Positions 1 through 5,161 of a DNA stretch of 13,432 nucleotides are shown here, piece after piece (position 1 is the stretch's first letter; each line of letters begins with the position of its first letter). The translations under genes were made by a program, and so were the position numbers. The stretch comes from a bacterium (GTDB lineage: Bacteria > Patescibacteriota > Patescibacteriia > 2-12-FULL-60-25), in contig JAGVIJ010000047.1 in the NCBI GenBank assembly GCA_020056125.1, forward strand, positions 1 through 13,432, read 5' to 3'. The notes beneath the pieces were generated by a model. The model was given only the letters and a program-made list of their open reading frames with translations, was not told where the DNA came from and ran no database searches.

Positions 1-87
1 AACAATCGTCCAAGAAAGCTCCTTGACTATCAAACGCCCAATGAACGCTTCCTTGGGCTTGTGGGATCAGGAGTGGCGCATTGCTAA
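1..87 (+). CDS. IS30-family transposase, C-terminal tail (5' end outside window)
   Basis: Frame 1 is open from the first base to a TAA at 85-87 and reads NNRPRKLLDYQTPNERFLGL followed by VGSGVAHC. The motif N-N-R-P-R-K-x-L-x-Y-x-T-P-x-E is the typical C-terminal end of IS30-family DDE transposases (recognised from memory of the family). Only 28 residues are visible, so the catalytic DDE triad is not in the window and intactness cannot be judged. The right end of the element should lie in roughly 88-120, before the tRNA terminator, but no terminal inverted repeat can be assigned without the other end. Confidence 0.75.
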   Translation, partial: NNRPRKLLDYQTPNERFLGLVGSGVAHC

Positions 88-120
88 CTTGAATTCTTCC
101 AGCCTCACTATGATTTGAAG

Positions 121-147
121 ATAAAAAAAGACCTGATTTTATCAGGC
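121..147 (-). terminator. Rho-independent terminator of the minus-strand tRNA operon
   Basis: On the minus strand a 6-bp stem (CCTGAT / ATCAGG, plus coordinates 132-137 and 141-146) with a 3-nt loop is followed by a U-run (A-run 123-129 on the plus strand). It lies just downstream of the tRNA-CAU gene and would end the tRNA-Leu/tRNA-CAU transcript. Confidence 0.8.
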
Positions 148-156
148 CTATTCTTT

Positions 157-233
157 TGGTACCGGAGGCCGGAATCGAACCGGCGACCTAGGGCTTATGA
201 GTCCCTCGCTCTAACCAACTGAGCTACCCCGGC
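157..233 (-). tRNA. tRNA with CAU anticodon (elongator Met, or Ile2 read with lysidine)
   Basis: A 77-nt cloverleaf on the minus strand has acceptor 5' GCCGGGG pairing with 3' CTCCGGT (including G1-U72 and G6-U67), discriminator A and an encoded CCA at 157-159. The anticodon loop is CUCAUAA, so the anticodon is CAU. It is not the initiator, because position 1 pairs with 72; the initiator is at 631-707. The anticodon stem AGGGA/GCCCU has an A31-G39 mismatch next to the loop. The stretch GGUCGC before the T-stem and the G30-A31 closing bases resemble bacterial tRNA-Ile2 (CAU modified by TilS) as much as elongator Met, so identity is left open. A terminator follows at 121-147. Confidence 0.88.
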
Positions 234-263
234 CAATTGATGTGGTGCCGCGGGAGAGAATCG

Positions 264-311
264 TCCCGCTCGCTCTTAGCATAGGCAGACGGGATCCCGC
301 CAGAGGCGGGA
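264..311. repeat. 48-nt palindromic insert in the T-loop of the tRNA-Leu-like gene
   Basis: Read on the minus strand, the insert starts with the 17-nt hairpin TCCCGCC-TCT-GGCGGGA, then a second module starting TCCCG and ending CGGGA (31 nt). It splits the T-loop exactly between TT and CGATT; removing it restores a 7-nt loop TTCGATT. It shares its end sequences with the palindrome at 334-351, suggesting one family of small palindromic elements. Confidence 0.7.
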
Positions 312-333
312 AACTCTCATGACCTTGCGATCG

Positions 334-351
334 TCCCGCCGTACGGCGGGA
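334..351. repeat. 18-bp perfect palindrome replacing an anticodon arm
   Basis: TCCCGCCGTACGGCGGGA is self-complementary. It occupies the position of the anticodon arm in the interrupted tRNA-Leu-like gene (18 nt here, 17 nt in the intact paralogue). As a stem-loop it would give stem TCCCG/CGGGA with an 8-nt loop containing GUA, which is not a Leu anticodon. Confidence 0.75.
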
Positions 352-358
352 TGCGTCT

Positions 359-469
359 TCACAATACATGGTGGGCGGGGAGAGAATCGAACTCTCATGG
401 CCTTGCGGCCGCAGGATTTTGAGTCCTGTGCGTCTACCAATTCCGCCACTCGCCCACCATGTATTGTGA
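359..469. repeat. 19-bp perfect inverted repeat enclosing tRNA-Leu
   Basis: TCACAATACATGGTGGGCG (minus strand, 469 to 451) is perfectly complementary to the segment at 377-359. The arms cover five acceptor base pairs, the CCA end and nine more bases on each side. The precursor would therefore form an acceptor stem extended far beyond the mature tRNA, sequestering CCA. The repeat ends coincide closely with the borders of the D-loop insertion in the host tRNA-Leu-like gene, as expected for the ends of an inserted unit. A possible 2-bp AG duplication flanks it. Confidence 0.8.
369..455 (-). tRNA. tRNA-Leu(CAA)
   Basis: This is an 87-nt class II tRNA. The acceptor is GGGCGAG with 3' CCCGCCC (one A6-C67 mismatch), the discriminator is A and CCA is encoded. 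The D-arm is GCGGAATTGGTAGACGC. The anticodon stem is CAGGA/TCCTG around loop CTCAAAA (anticodon CAA). The long variable arm is GGCC-GCAA-GGCC, and the T-arm is GAGAG-TTCGATT-CTCTC. The gene is embedded in a perfect inverted repeat that extends its acceptor stem outward, and it lies inside the D-loop of a second tRNA-Leu-like gene (243-493). It is probably co-transcribed with the tRNA-CAU gene downstream. Confidence 0.93.
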
Positions 470-524
470 GACTACCAATTCCGCCACCGCGGCATATATC
501 CAGGAACCACTTTCTGTAAGCGCA

Positions 525-553
525 AGCATGCCTGATTTTTTACATTTTGTCAA
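525..553 (-). promoter_or_regulatory. Putative promoter of the minus-strand tRNA operon
   Basis: A perfect -35 TTGACA (minus strand; TGTCAA at 548-553) is followed by a 17-bp spacer and a weak -10 CATGCT (plus 525-530). Transcription would start near 518 and run through the interrupted tRNA-Leu-like gene, tRNA-Leu(CAA) and tRNA-CAU to the terminator at 121-147. The -10 is poor, so only the -35 and position are persuasive. Confidence 0.45.
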
Positions 554-572
554 TATCGCGCGTTGTGCTGAC

Positions 573-601
573 TTGACAAAATGCTCGTCTCGCTATATAG
601 T
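573..601 (+). promoter_or_regulatory. Promoter of initiator tRNA-fMet
   Basis: TTGACA at 573-578, a 17-bp spacer and TATAGT at 596-601 give a near-consensus sigma-70 promoter. The start would be near 608, about 23 nt before the tRNA. Its -35 box lies 19 bp from the -35 of the opposing tRNA promoter. Confidence 0.75.
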
Positions 602-630
602 CTGCGCACTGTCAGCCATACGAAATTCAT

Positions 631-707
631 CGCGGGATAGAGCAGTATGGCAGCTCGCCAGGCCCATAACCTGGAGGTCGTGGGTTCGAATCCCACTCCC
701 GCAACCA
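631..707 (+). tRNA. Initiator tRNA-fMet(CAU)
   Basis: A 77-nt cloverleaf with initiator hallmarks: CGCGGGA and TCCCGCA leave a C1-A72 mismatch, the D-stem GAGC/GCTC has A11-U24, the discriminator is A, and CCA is encoded at 705-707. The anticodon arm is CCAGG-CCCATAA-CCTGG, so the anticodon is CAU. Two oddities are visible. Position 33 is C where U33 is near-universal. The three anticodon-stem pairs nearest the loop read AGG/CCU instead of the usual GGG/CCC. The gene has its own promoter (573-601) and terminator (712-741). Confidence 0.95.
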
Positions 708-711
708 AATT

Positions 712-741
712 AAAAATCTCCTGTCCGGAGATTTTTAATTT
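712..741 (+). terminator. Rho-independent terminator after tRNA-fMet
   Basis: AAAAATCTCC (712-721), a 5-nt loop and GGAGATTTTT (727-736) form a perfect 10-bp stem ending in a T-rich tail. It begins 4 nt after the tRNA CCA. The A-rich left side means it may work in both directions. It separates tRNA-fMet from parA. Confidence 0.85.
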
Positions 742-755
742 TCAAACTTATCCTC

Positions 756-796
756 TTGCGCGAGTCGAGTCGAATGAAGTAAGATGATGTCATCTT
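756..796 (+). promoter_or_regulatory. Possible parA promoter with overlapping 16-bp inverted repeat
   Basis: AAGATGA-TG-TCATCTT (781-796) is a perfect inverted repeat that ends directly before the parA ATG (797). A weak promoter can be drawn as TTGCGC (756-761) with -10 TAAGAT (780-785, 18-bp spacer). That would overlap the repeat and give an almost leaderless mRNA. No Shine-Dalgarno sequence is present. An operator role is inference. Confidence 0.35.
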
Positions 797-1576
797 ATGG
801 GTCGTATTATCTCGGTAGTAAATCAAAAAGGCGGAGTGGGCAAGACCACCACCGCTATCAACCTCGGCGCTTATTTGGCCGAGGCCGGGAAATTCGTTTT
901 ATTAGTTGATCTTGATCCGCAAGCCAACGCCACGTCAGGCATCGGCATTGATCACATGGGTTTGGGGCGCGGAGTGTATGAGGCAATCTTGGGCGAAGTG
1001 AGCATGCGCGACATTGTCCAGCCCACGGCGCACGAAACTTTATGGGTGGCGCCCGCCACCAAACATCTGGCTGGTTTGAATATTGAATTGGTTGATATGC
1101 CGCGGCGCGAATTTAAATTATACGATTCTCTTTTGGAAATCAGAAACGATTACGATTATATTCTCATTGACTGTCCGCCCACGCTCGGCATGATTACTTT
1201 GAACGGCATTGTGGCCGCGGACGAAGTTTTGATTCCGGTGCAAACCGAATACTATGCTTTGGAGGGCTTGGGTCAATTGCTTGAGACCGTAAATTTAGTG
1301 CGCGAGAACATTCGTCCTGAAGTGGATGTGTTGGGCGCCGTGCTCACCATGTATGACGGCCGCACAAAATTATCGGACGATGTGATGCAAGAGCTATACA
1401 AATTTTTTCCCAAAAATATTTTTCGCGCAGTTATTCCGCGCAATGTTCGTTTGGCTGAAGCGCCTTCGTTTGGCCGATCAATTTTGACGTTTGATCCCTA
1501 TTCCAAAGGCGCGCGCGCTTATGAGCGGCTGGCGCGGGAAATTTTAGATACTGAATATAGACAAGCGGTGGTTTGA
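797..1576 (+). CDS. parA: ParA/Soj chromosome-partitioning ATPase
   Basis: This 259-aa MinD/ParA-type ATPase binds DNA non-specifically as an ATP dimer and is released by ParB, moving origin-proximal DNA. The deviant Walker A KGGVGKTTT lies at residues 11-19 with the signature lysine (K11). The switch I region DLDPQAN is at 38-44, Walker B YILIDCPP at 121-128, and the conserved VRLAEAPSFG at 217-226. The length is normal for Soj-type proteins, which lack the N-terminal HTH of plasmid ParA. The ATG at 797 fits the family start (MGRIISVVNQKGGVGK) although no ribosome site precedes it; a palindrome abuts it instead. parB follows after 11 bp, so the two form an operon. Stop is TGA. Confidence 0.97.
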   Translation: MGRIISVVNQKGGVGKTTTAINLGAYLAEAGKFVLLVDLDPQANATSGIGIDHMGLGRGVYEAILGEVSMRDIVQPTAHETLWVAPATKHLAGLNIELVDMPRREFKLYDSLLEIRNDYDYILIDCPPTLGMITLNGIVAADEVLIPVQTEYYALEGLGQLLETVNLVRENIRPEVDVLGAVLTMYDGRTKLSDDVMQELYKFFPKNIFRAVIPRNVRLAEAPSFGRSILTFDPYSKGARAYERLAREILDTEYRQAVV

Positions 1577-1587
1577 TTTAAAATCCA

Positions 1588-2472
1588 ATGAATATGATTC
1601 GCAGACAATCCGGCTTAGGCCGAGGCTTGGGCGCGTTGATACCGCAGCGGCCTTTAGAGGCCACGGATATGAATGTGAAGGTGATATCTCATGTTCCGGA
1701 TAATTTGGTCAAACAACTTTCCGTTGATGTAATTGATCCGAATCCGCATCAACCGCGCCAGCATTTTGACCACGGCGATTTGGAAGATTTGGTGGGTTCC
1801 ATTAAGACGCACGGCGTGATTCAGCCCATTGTGGTGACGCAAAATTCGGGTGGACGGTATGAGCTGATCGCGGGTGAAAGGCGTTTGCGCGCCGCCAAGA
1901 TTGCGGGCTTGGAACAAATTCCGGCCATTATCCGGTCAGCCACGGAACAGGAAAAAATGGAATTAGCGTTGATTGAAAACGTACAACGCGCGGATCTTAA
2001 TCCGATCGAAGAGGCGCGAGCCTATCAAAGATTGTGCGACGAATTTGGTTTAACGCAAGATGAGGTGGGTGAACGCATGAATAAAAGCCGGCCGCAAGTT
2101 TCCAACACCATTCGATTGTTGCAATTGCCCGAGGTGGTGCAACGCGCTTTGGCCGAAGGGAAAATTTCGCAATCCAACGCGCGCACGCTTTTATCTCTAC
2201 CCACGCCCGAAGAGCGTTTGCGCATGTTTGAATCCATCTTGGCCGGTAATTTCACAGTGCGGCAAACCGAAGATCGCACAGCTCATCCGCGCCGCGTCAA
2301 ACACGCTGACCCTAATTTGATTGATTTGGAAAATCGTCTGCGCGACAGCCTGGGCACCAAAGTGCTGATCAAGCGCGACAGCCGCGGCGAAGGCGAGATT
2401 AAAATTAAATTTTACGATGATCACGGGTTGCAAGAGATCGCGGGGAAAATTTTCGGCGGATCTACTTCTTAA
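1588..2472 (+). CDS. parB: ParB/Spo0J chromosome-partitioning CTPase
   Basis: This 294-aa protein loads on parS DNA and slides as a CTP-dependent clamp; it is the partner of ParA. The N-terminal ParA-contact motif GLGRGLGALIP is at residues 9-19. The CTP-binding ParB/Srx domain runs about 43-135, with HQPR (54-57), the AGERRLRAA box (95-103) and ENVQR (130-134). An HTH covers about 155-180 (LTQDEVGERMNKSRPQVSN). The C-terminal dimerisation domain is about 245-290. It lies 11 bp after parA. Its last 11 bp overlap the end of the convergent rel gene, with no terminator visible between them. An alternative ATG two codons later is possible. No parS-like site (TGTTTCACGTGAAACA type) was seen in the window. 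Confidence 0.97.
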   Translation: MNMIRRQSGLGRGLGALIPQRPLEATDMNVKVISHVPDNLVKQLSVDVIDPNPHQPRQHFDHGDLEDLVGSIKTHGVIQPIVVTQNSGGRYELIAGERRLRAAKIAGLEQIPAIIRSATEQEKMELALIENVQRADLNPIEEARAYQRLCDEFGLTQDEVGERMNKSRPQVSNTIRLLQLPEVVQRALAEGKISQSNARTLLSLPTPEERLRMFESILAGNFTVRQTEDRTAHPRRVKHADPNLIDLENRLRDSLGTKVLIKRDSRGEGEIKIKFYDDHGLQEIAGKIFGGSTS

Positions 2473-3967
2473 GCAACTTGGTGGGCAAAACGCCTTTGAT
2501 CCAACTGGCGATGCCGGCGCGCGCATATTGCCGGATTTTGCTTTTGGCGTGGCGCGTTTTCACGAATTTTAACCAATCCGGATTCGGGCCTTTGCGATTT
2601 TTATCCGTAACAATTTCCACCAGATCGCCGCTTTTTAGAGTTTGGTTGAGCGCCACTATCTCGTCATTCACTTTGGCTTGCGAACAAGTGTTGCCGACTT
2701 CCGTATGCAAACAGTAGGCGAAGTCCACGGGTGTGGATTCTTCGGGCAATTCCAACACATCGCCTTTGGGCGTGAACACGAAAATTCTGTCATGGAATAC
2801 ATCGATCTTTAAATCTTCCAACGAATGCAAAAAAGTTTTTTTGTCGCTGATTTCTTGTTGGATGTCAGCCAGTTGCGTAACCCACGCCAGATTGGGATCC
2901 GGCGGTTTGGTGGATTTATTTTTATCTTGTTCGGAATACGACCAATGCGCCGCAATGCCGTATTCAGCCGAGCGATGCATCTCGTAAGTGCGGATTTGAA
3001 ATTCCACGATTTCGCCGTTTTCACAAAACACCGTGGTATGCAGGGAACGATAGCCATTGGGTTTGGGTTGAGCCATGTAATCTTTGATGCGGCCCTTGAG
3101 CGGGGTCCAGCGACCGTGAATGATGCCCAGAGCCGCATAACAATCCGCCACCGTGGGTACCAACACGCGAATGGCCATCAAGTCGTAAATGCGCGCGATG
3201 TTGCGTTCGTATTTTAATAATTTGCGATAGGTGGAATAGAGATGTTTGGCGCGGCCGTGAATTTCCAAATCTTTGATGCCGGCGTCGATCAAATCCTGGC
3301 GCGCCATCTCCATAATGCTGTCCAAGTAGCCGTGTTTTTGCCGTTCTGAAGCCTGAACTAAATTTAATGTCCACTCGTATTCTTTGGGAAAAACATATTT
3401 GAACGCCGCGTCTTCCAGCCGGCCCTTCATCTCGCCCATACCCAAGCGATTGGCGATGGGCGCGAAAATTTCCAAGCTTTCCAGAGCCACGCGATATTGC
3501 TTTTTAGGCGGGATGGCCTCGAGCGTTTCCAAATTATGCAAGCGGTCGGCAAACTTAATGATGACCACGCGCACATCTTCAGCCATAGCCAAAAACATTT
3601 TGCGCAGATTTTCGATATAGCGTTCAATGCCGCGATATTTGATTTTGCCCAACTTGGTGATGCCGGCCACGAGTTTGGAAATTTCCGATCCGAATTCTTG
3701 TTCAATCTGTTCCAGCGTAACTTCAGTATCTTCTGGCACATCGTGCAATAAGCCGGCCGCAATGATGGGGCCGGGTAAATTCATCTCGGCCAAGGTGATG
3801 GCCGTGGATAGAGGATGGATAATGTAGGGTTCGCCGGAACTGCGTTTTTGCGCGCTGTGAGCGCCGGCTGCGAAATTATAAGCGCGCTGGATCAAATCCA
3901 AATCCACCCGCGCCTCGTTGGCTCGAACTGTGGCCAGTAATTTTTGGAGCAATTCTTTTTGATCCAT
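2462..3967 (-). CDS. rel: Short bifunctional-type RelA/SpoT (p)ppGpp synthetase/hydrolase
   Basis: 501 aa. The N-terminal HD hydrolase domain (about 25-175) has metal-site residues H51, H75-D76 in LLHDVPEDT and D141 in KFADRLHN, so pppGpp hydrolysis looks intact. The synthetase domain (about 235-345) has RAKHLYSTYRK, catalytic D262 in YDLMAIRV, E322 in EFQIRT, and RIKD (293-296), matching the RxKD form of bifunctional enzymes rather than ExDD of RelA. The TGS domain is about 388-455. The protein stops soon after, so the helical, zinc-finger and ACT parts of full-length Rel (about 700-750 aa) are absent. In long Rel these parts contact the ribosome and gate the two activities, so control here must differ. 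A weak AGGA lies about 9 nt before the ATG. The 3' end overlaps parB by 11 bp. Confidence 0.95.
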   Translation of the reverse strand: MDQKELLQKLLATVRANEARVDLDLIQRAYNFAAGAHSAQKRSSGEPYIIHPLSTAITLAEMNLPGPIIAAGLLHDVPEDTEVTLEQIEQEFGSEISKLVAGITKLGKIKYRGIERYIENLRKMFLAMAEDVRVVIIKFADRLHNLETLEAIPPKKQYRVALESLEIFAPIANRLGMGEMKGRLEDAAFKYVFPKEYEWTLNLVQASERQKHGYLDSIMEMARQDLIDAGIKDLEIHGRAKHLYSTYRKLLKYERNIARIYDLMAIRVLVPTVADCYAALGIIHGRWTPLKGRIKDYMAQPKPNGYRSLHTTVFCENGEIVEFQIRTYEMHRSAEYGIAAHWSYSEQDKNKSTKPPDPNLAWVTQLADIQQEISDKKTFLHSLEDLKIDVFHDRIFVFTPKGDVLELPEESTPVDFAYCLHTEVGNTCSQAKVNDEIVALNQTLKSGDLVEIVTDKNRKGPNPDWLKFVKTRHAKSKIRQYARAGIASWIKGVLPTKLLKK

Positions 3968-4055
3968 GGCTTAATCCTAGCACTAGTTGGGAGAAGATAG
4001 AAGTCAGGCTGAGAATTCGACAATTTGTCTATTTTGAGTTATTTTATTAGTCTAA

Positions 4056-4072
4056 GCTGAATTAAATTCAGC
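4056..4072. promoter_or_regulatory. 17-bp inverted repeat upstream of the 4081 gene
   Basis: GCTGAATT-A-AATTCAGC is a perfect inverted repeat ending 8 bp before the ATG at 4081, where a ribosome binding site would be expected and none is seen. It lies in the 113-bp divergent gap shared with rel. A weak TTGTCT (4025-4030) and TAGTCT (4048-4053) pair could be a promoter for the plus gene. Operator or translational hairpin roles are inference. Confidence 0.4.
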
Positions 4073-4080
4073 CAAAACAC

Positions 4081-5160
4081 ATGGGAGAACCAGCTTTAAA
4101 AATTGAAGAGTTAAATACTCCGCGCCGACCTATTGGTTTTGATTTGGGTAAGGAGTCGTCGGGGAAATCCGAATCCCTAGAATCGATGCGCGAATATTTT
4201 TTAGATCTCGTTGGGAAAAAAGCGCAAGCGGAAGTTCAGACTTCCACGGAGCAGGCATTGAAACTTGCCCAAGGTGATGCTGAAGCGCAAAAACAAATCG
4301 AACAAAGTCAGAAAGAAGCGAGGCGAGATTTAGAGCAAGCGGAAGCCAAGGCGAATAAAAAGTTGAAAGATAGCGGTGTGAAACTTGAAGATCTGGATCA
4401 ACTTTCTTATGTTAAGTTGCCGGCTAATGATAATGATCGCGCGGCTTTGAAGCAGGCGATTGAAGGCAAGAAGAGTGAATTGGAACAATTAAATACTGAA
4501 GAATCGTCCAAGCCGGCCGAAAAAGATAAAGATACAGCGGAGCTCCAAAAGAAAAAGGCCGAAGCGTTGAGATTGGAAATACAGTTATTAGAACAAGCCA
4601 AGGAGCGCGATGCCGTGCAACGCTCTCTCCAAAAAACTGAACAAAGTTTAGAACGAGAGCGGGAAAAGCCCGTACCGGATCCTTTGGCTTTGGCGGGCAT
4701 TGAAATGGATTATGATCAACAAAGTAAGAAGCTCTTAGAATTAGGAGCCTCCATGGTGGCGCTGGATGGTTTGCTTGGACGCACTAAACATGAAGTCAAA
4801 CGTAGTGAAGAGAAGGTTGAACAAAATAAGGTAGCGAGCGCGCGCGAAAAATTGAAACAGATTGAATCCACTAAAAAAGCCCAGGAGCAAGCGCGGCGCC
4901 AAGAAAATAAATCCAAGGTTTCTGCTTGGAGCGTGGCCGGGGGCGCGGTGGGCACCTTGCAGTACGGTGGTTTTGCCGGTATCGCTAAAATAGCTGATTG
5001 GGTAGATCGGGGTTTGGATTATATAACTAAGTACGATTGGGTGGATAAGTTTGTAAATATCGTGAAATTGCCTCTGACCATTGTGAATAAAACTGCGGAT
5101 TGGGTTGAAAAAAAATTTGGCCTTGAGCCGGATAAAAAAAAGCCCGAGGGGAAGAGTTGA
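4081..5160 (+). CDS. Unknown coiled-coil protein with C-terminal DWV repeats
   Basis: 359 aa, family not recognised. Residues about 35-280 are very rich in E, K, Q and A with heptad-like spacing, broken by a P/N-rich break near 113-119 and another at 196-202, so at least three coiled-coil segments are likely. Residues 281-302 are small and glycine-rich (SAWSVAGGAVGTLQYGG) but too weakly hydrophobic to call a membrane helix with confidence. The C-terminus has three spaced motifs DWVDR (306-310), DWVDK (319-323) and DWVEK (340-344), then a basic tail. There is no cysteine and no signal peptide. It is divergent from rel and converges on topA, with a long hairpin after the stop. Codon use looks like the neighbouring core genes. 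A structural or scaffold role is only a guess. Confidence 0.85.
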   Translation: MGEPALKIEELNTPRRPIGFDLGKESSGKSESLESMREYFLDLVGKKAQAEVQTSTEQALKLAQGDAEAQKQIEQSQKEARRDLEQAEAKANKKLKDSGVKLEDLDQLSYVKLPANDNDRAALKQAIEGKKSELEQLNTEESSKPAEKDKDTAELQKKKAEALRLEIQLLEQAKERDAVQRSLQKTEQSLEREREKPVPDPLALAGIEMDYDQQSKKLLELGASMVALDGLLGRTKHEVKRSEEKVEQNKVASAREKLKQIESTKKAQEQARRQENKSKVSAWSVAGGAVGTLQYGGFAGIAKIADWVDRGLDYITKYDWVDKFVNIVKLPLTIVNKTADWVEKKFGLEPDKKKPEGKS

Positions 5161-5161
5161 A

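Larger units (their letters stand above)
243..493 (-). pseudogene. Interrupted tRNA-Leu-like gene hosting another tRNA in its D-loop
   Basis: Three separated blocks on the minus strand (493-472, 356-312, 263-243) join into an 88-nt tRNA-Leu-like molecule, against 87 nt for the intact tRNA-Leu it hosts. The first block starts with acceptor GCCGCGG, which pairs perfectly with CCGCGGC in the last block, followed by A and CCA. The D-arm sequence GCGGAATTGGTAG matches the intact gene. The variable arm GATC-GCAA-GGTC keeps pairing despite base changes, and the T-stem GAGAG/CTCTC is perfect. About 115 nt carrying the intact tRNA-Leu interrupts the D-loop, and 48 nt (264-311) interrupts the T-loop. 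A palindrome (334-351) sits where the anticodon arm belongs, giving an 8-nt loop and no Leu anticodon. It is most simply a pseudogene, but the preserved stems leave a spliced tRNA possible. Confidence 0.7.

Noticed and set aside
334..351. A genuine tRNA-Tyr (GUA) anticodon arm in the interrupted tRNA
   Set aside because: The loop would be 8 nt with C33, and all other arms match tRNA-Leu rather than tRNA-Tyr; an inserted or replacing palindrome fits better.
459..713. 84-aa plus-strand open frame across the tRNA promoter region
   Set aside because: It reads through tRNA-Leu flank, two promoters and the whole tRNA-fMet gene; no coding signal.
797..2472. parS site near parAB
   Set aside because: No sequence close to the TGTTTCACGTGAAACA type was seen by eye; the palindrome at 781-796 is unrelated in sequence.
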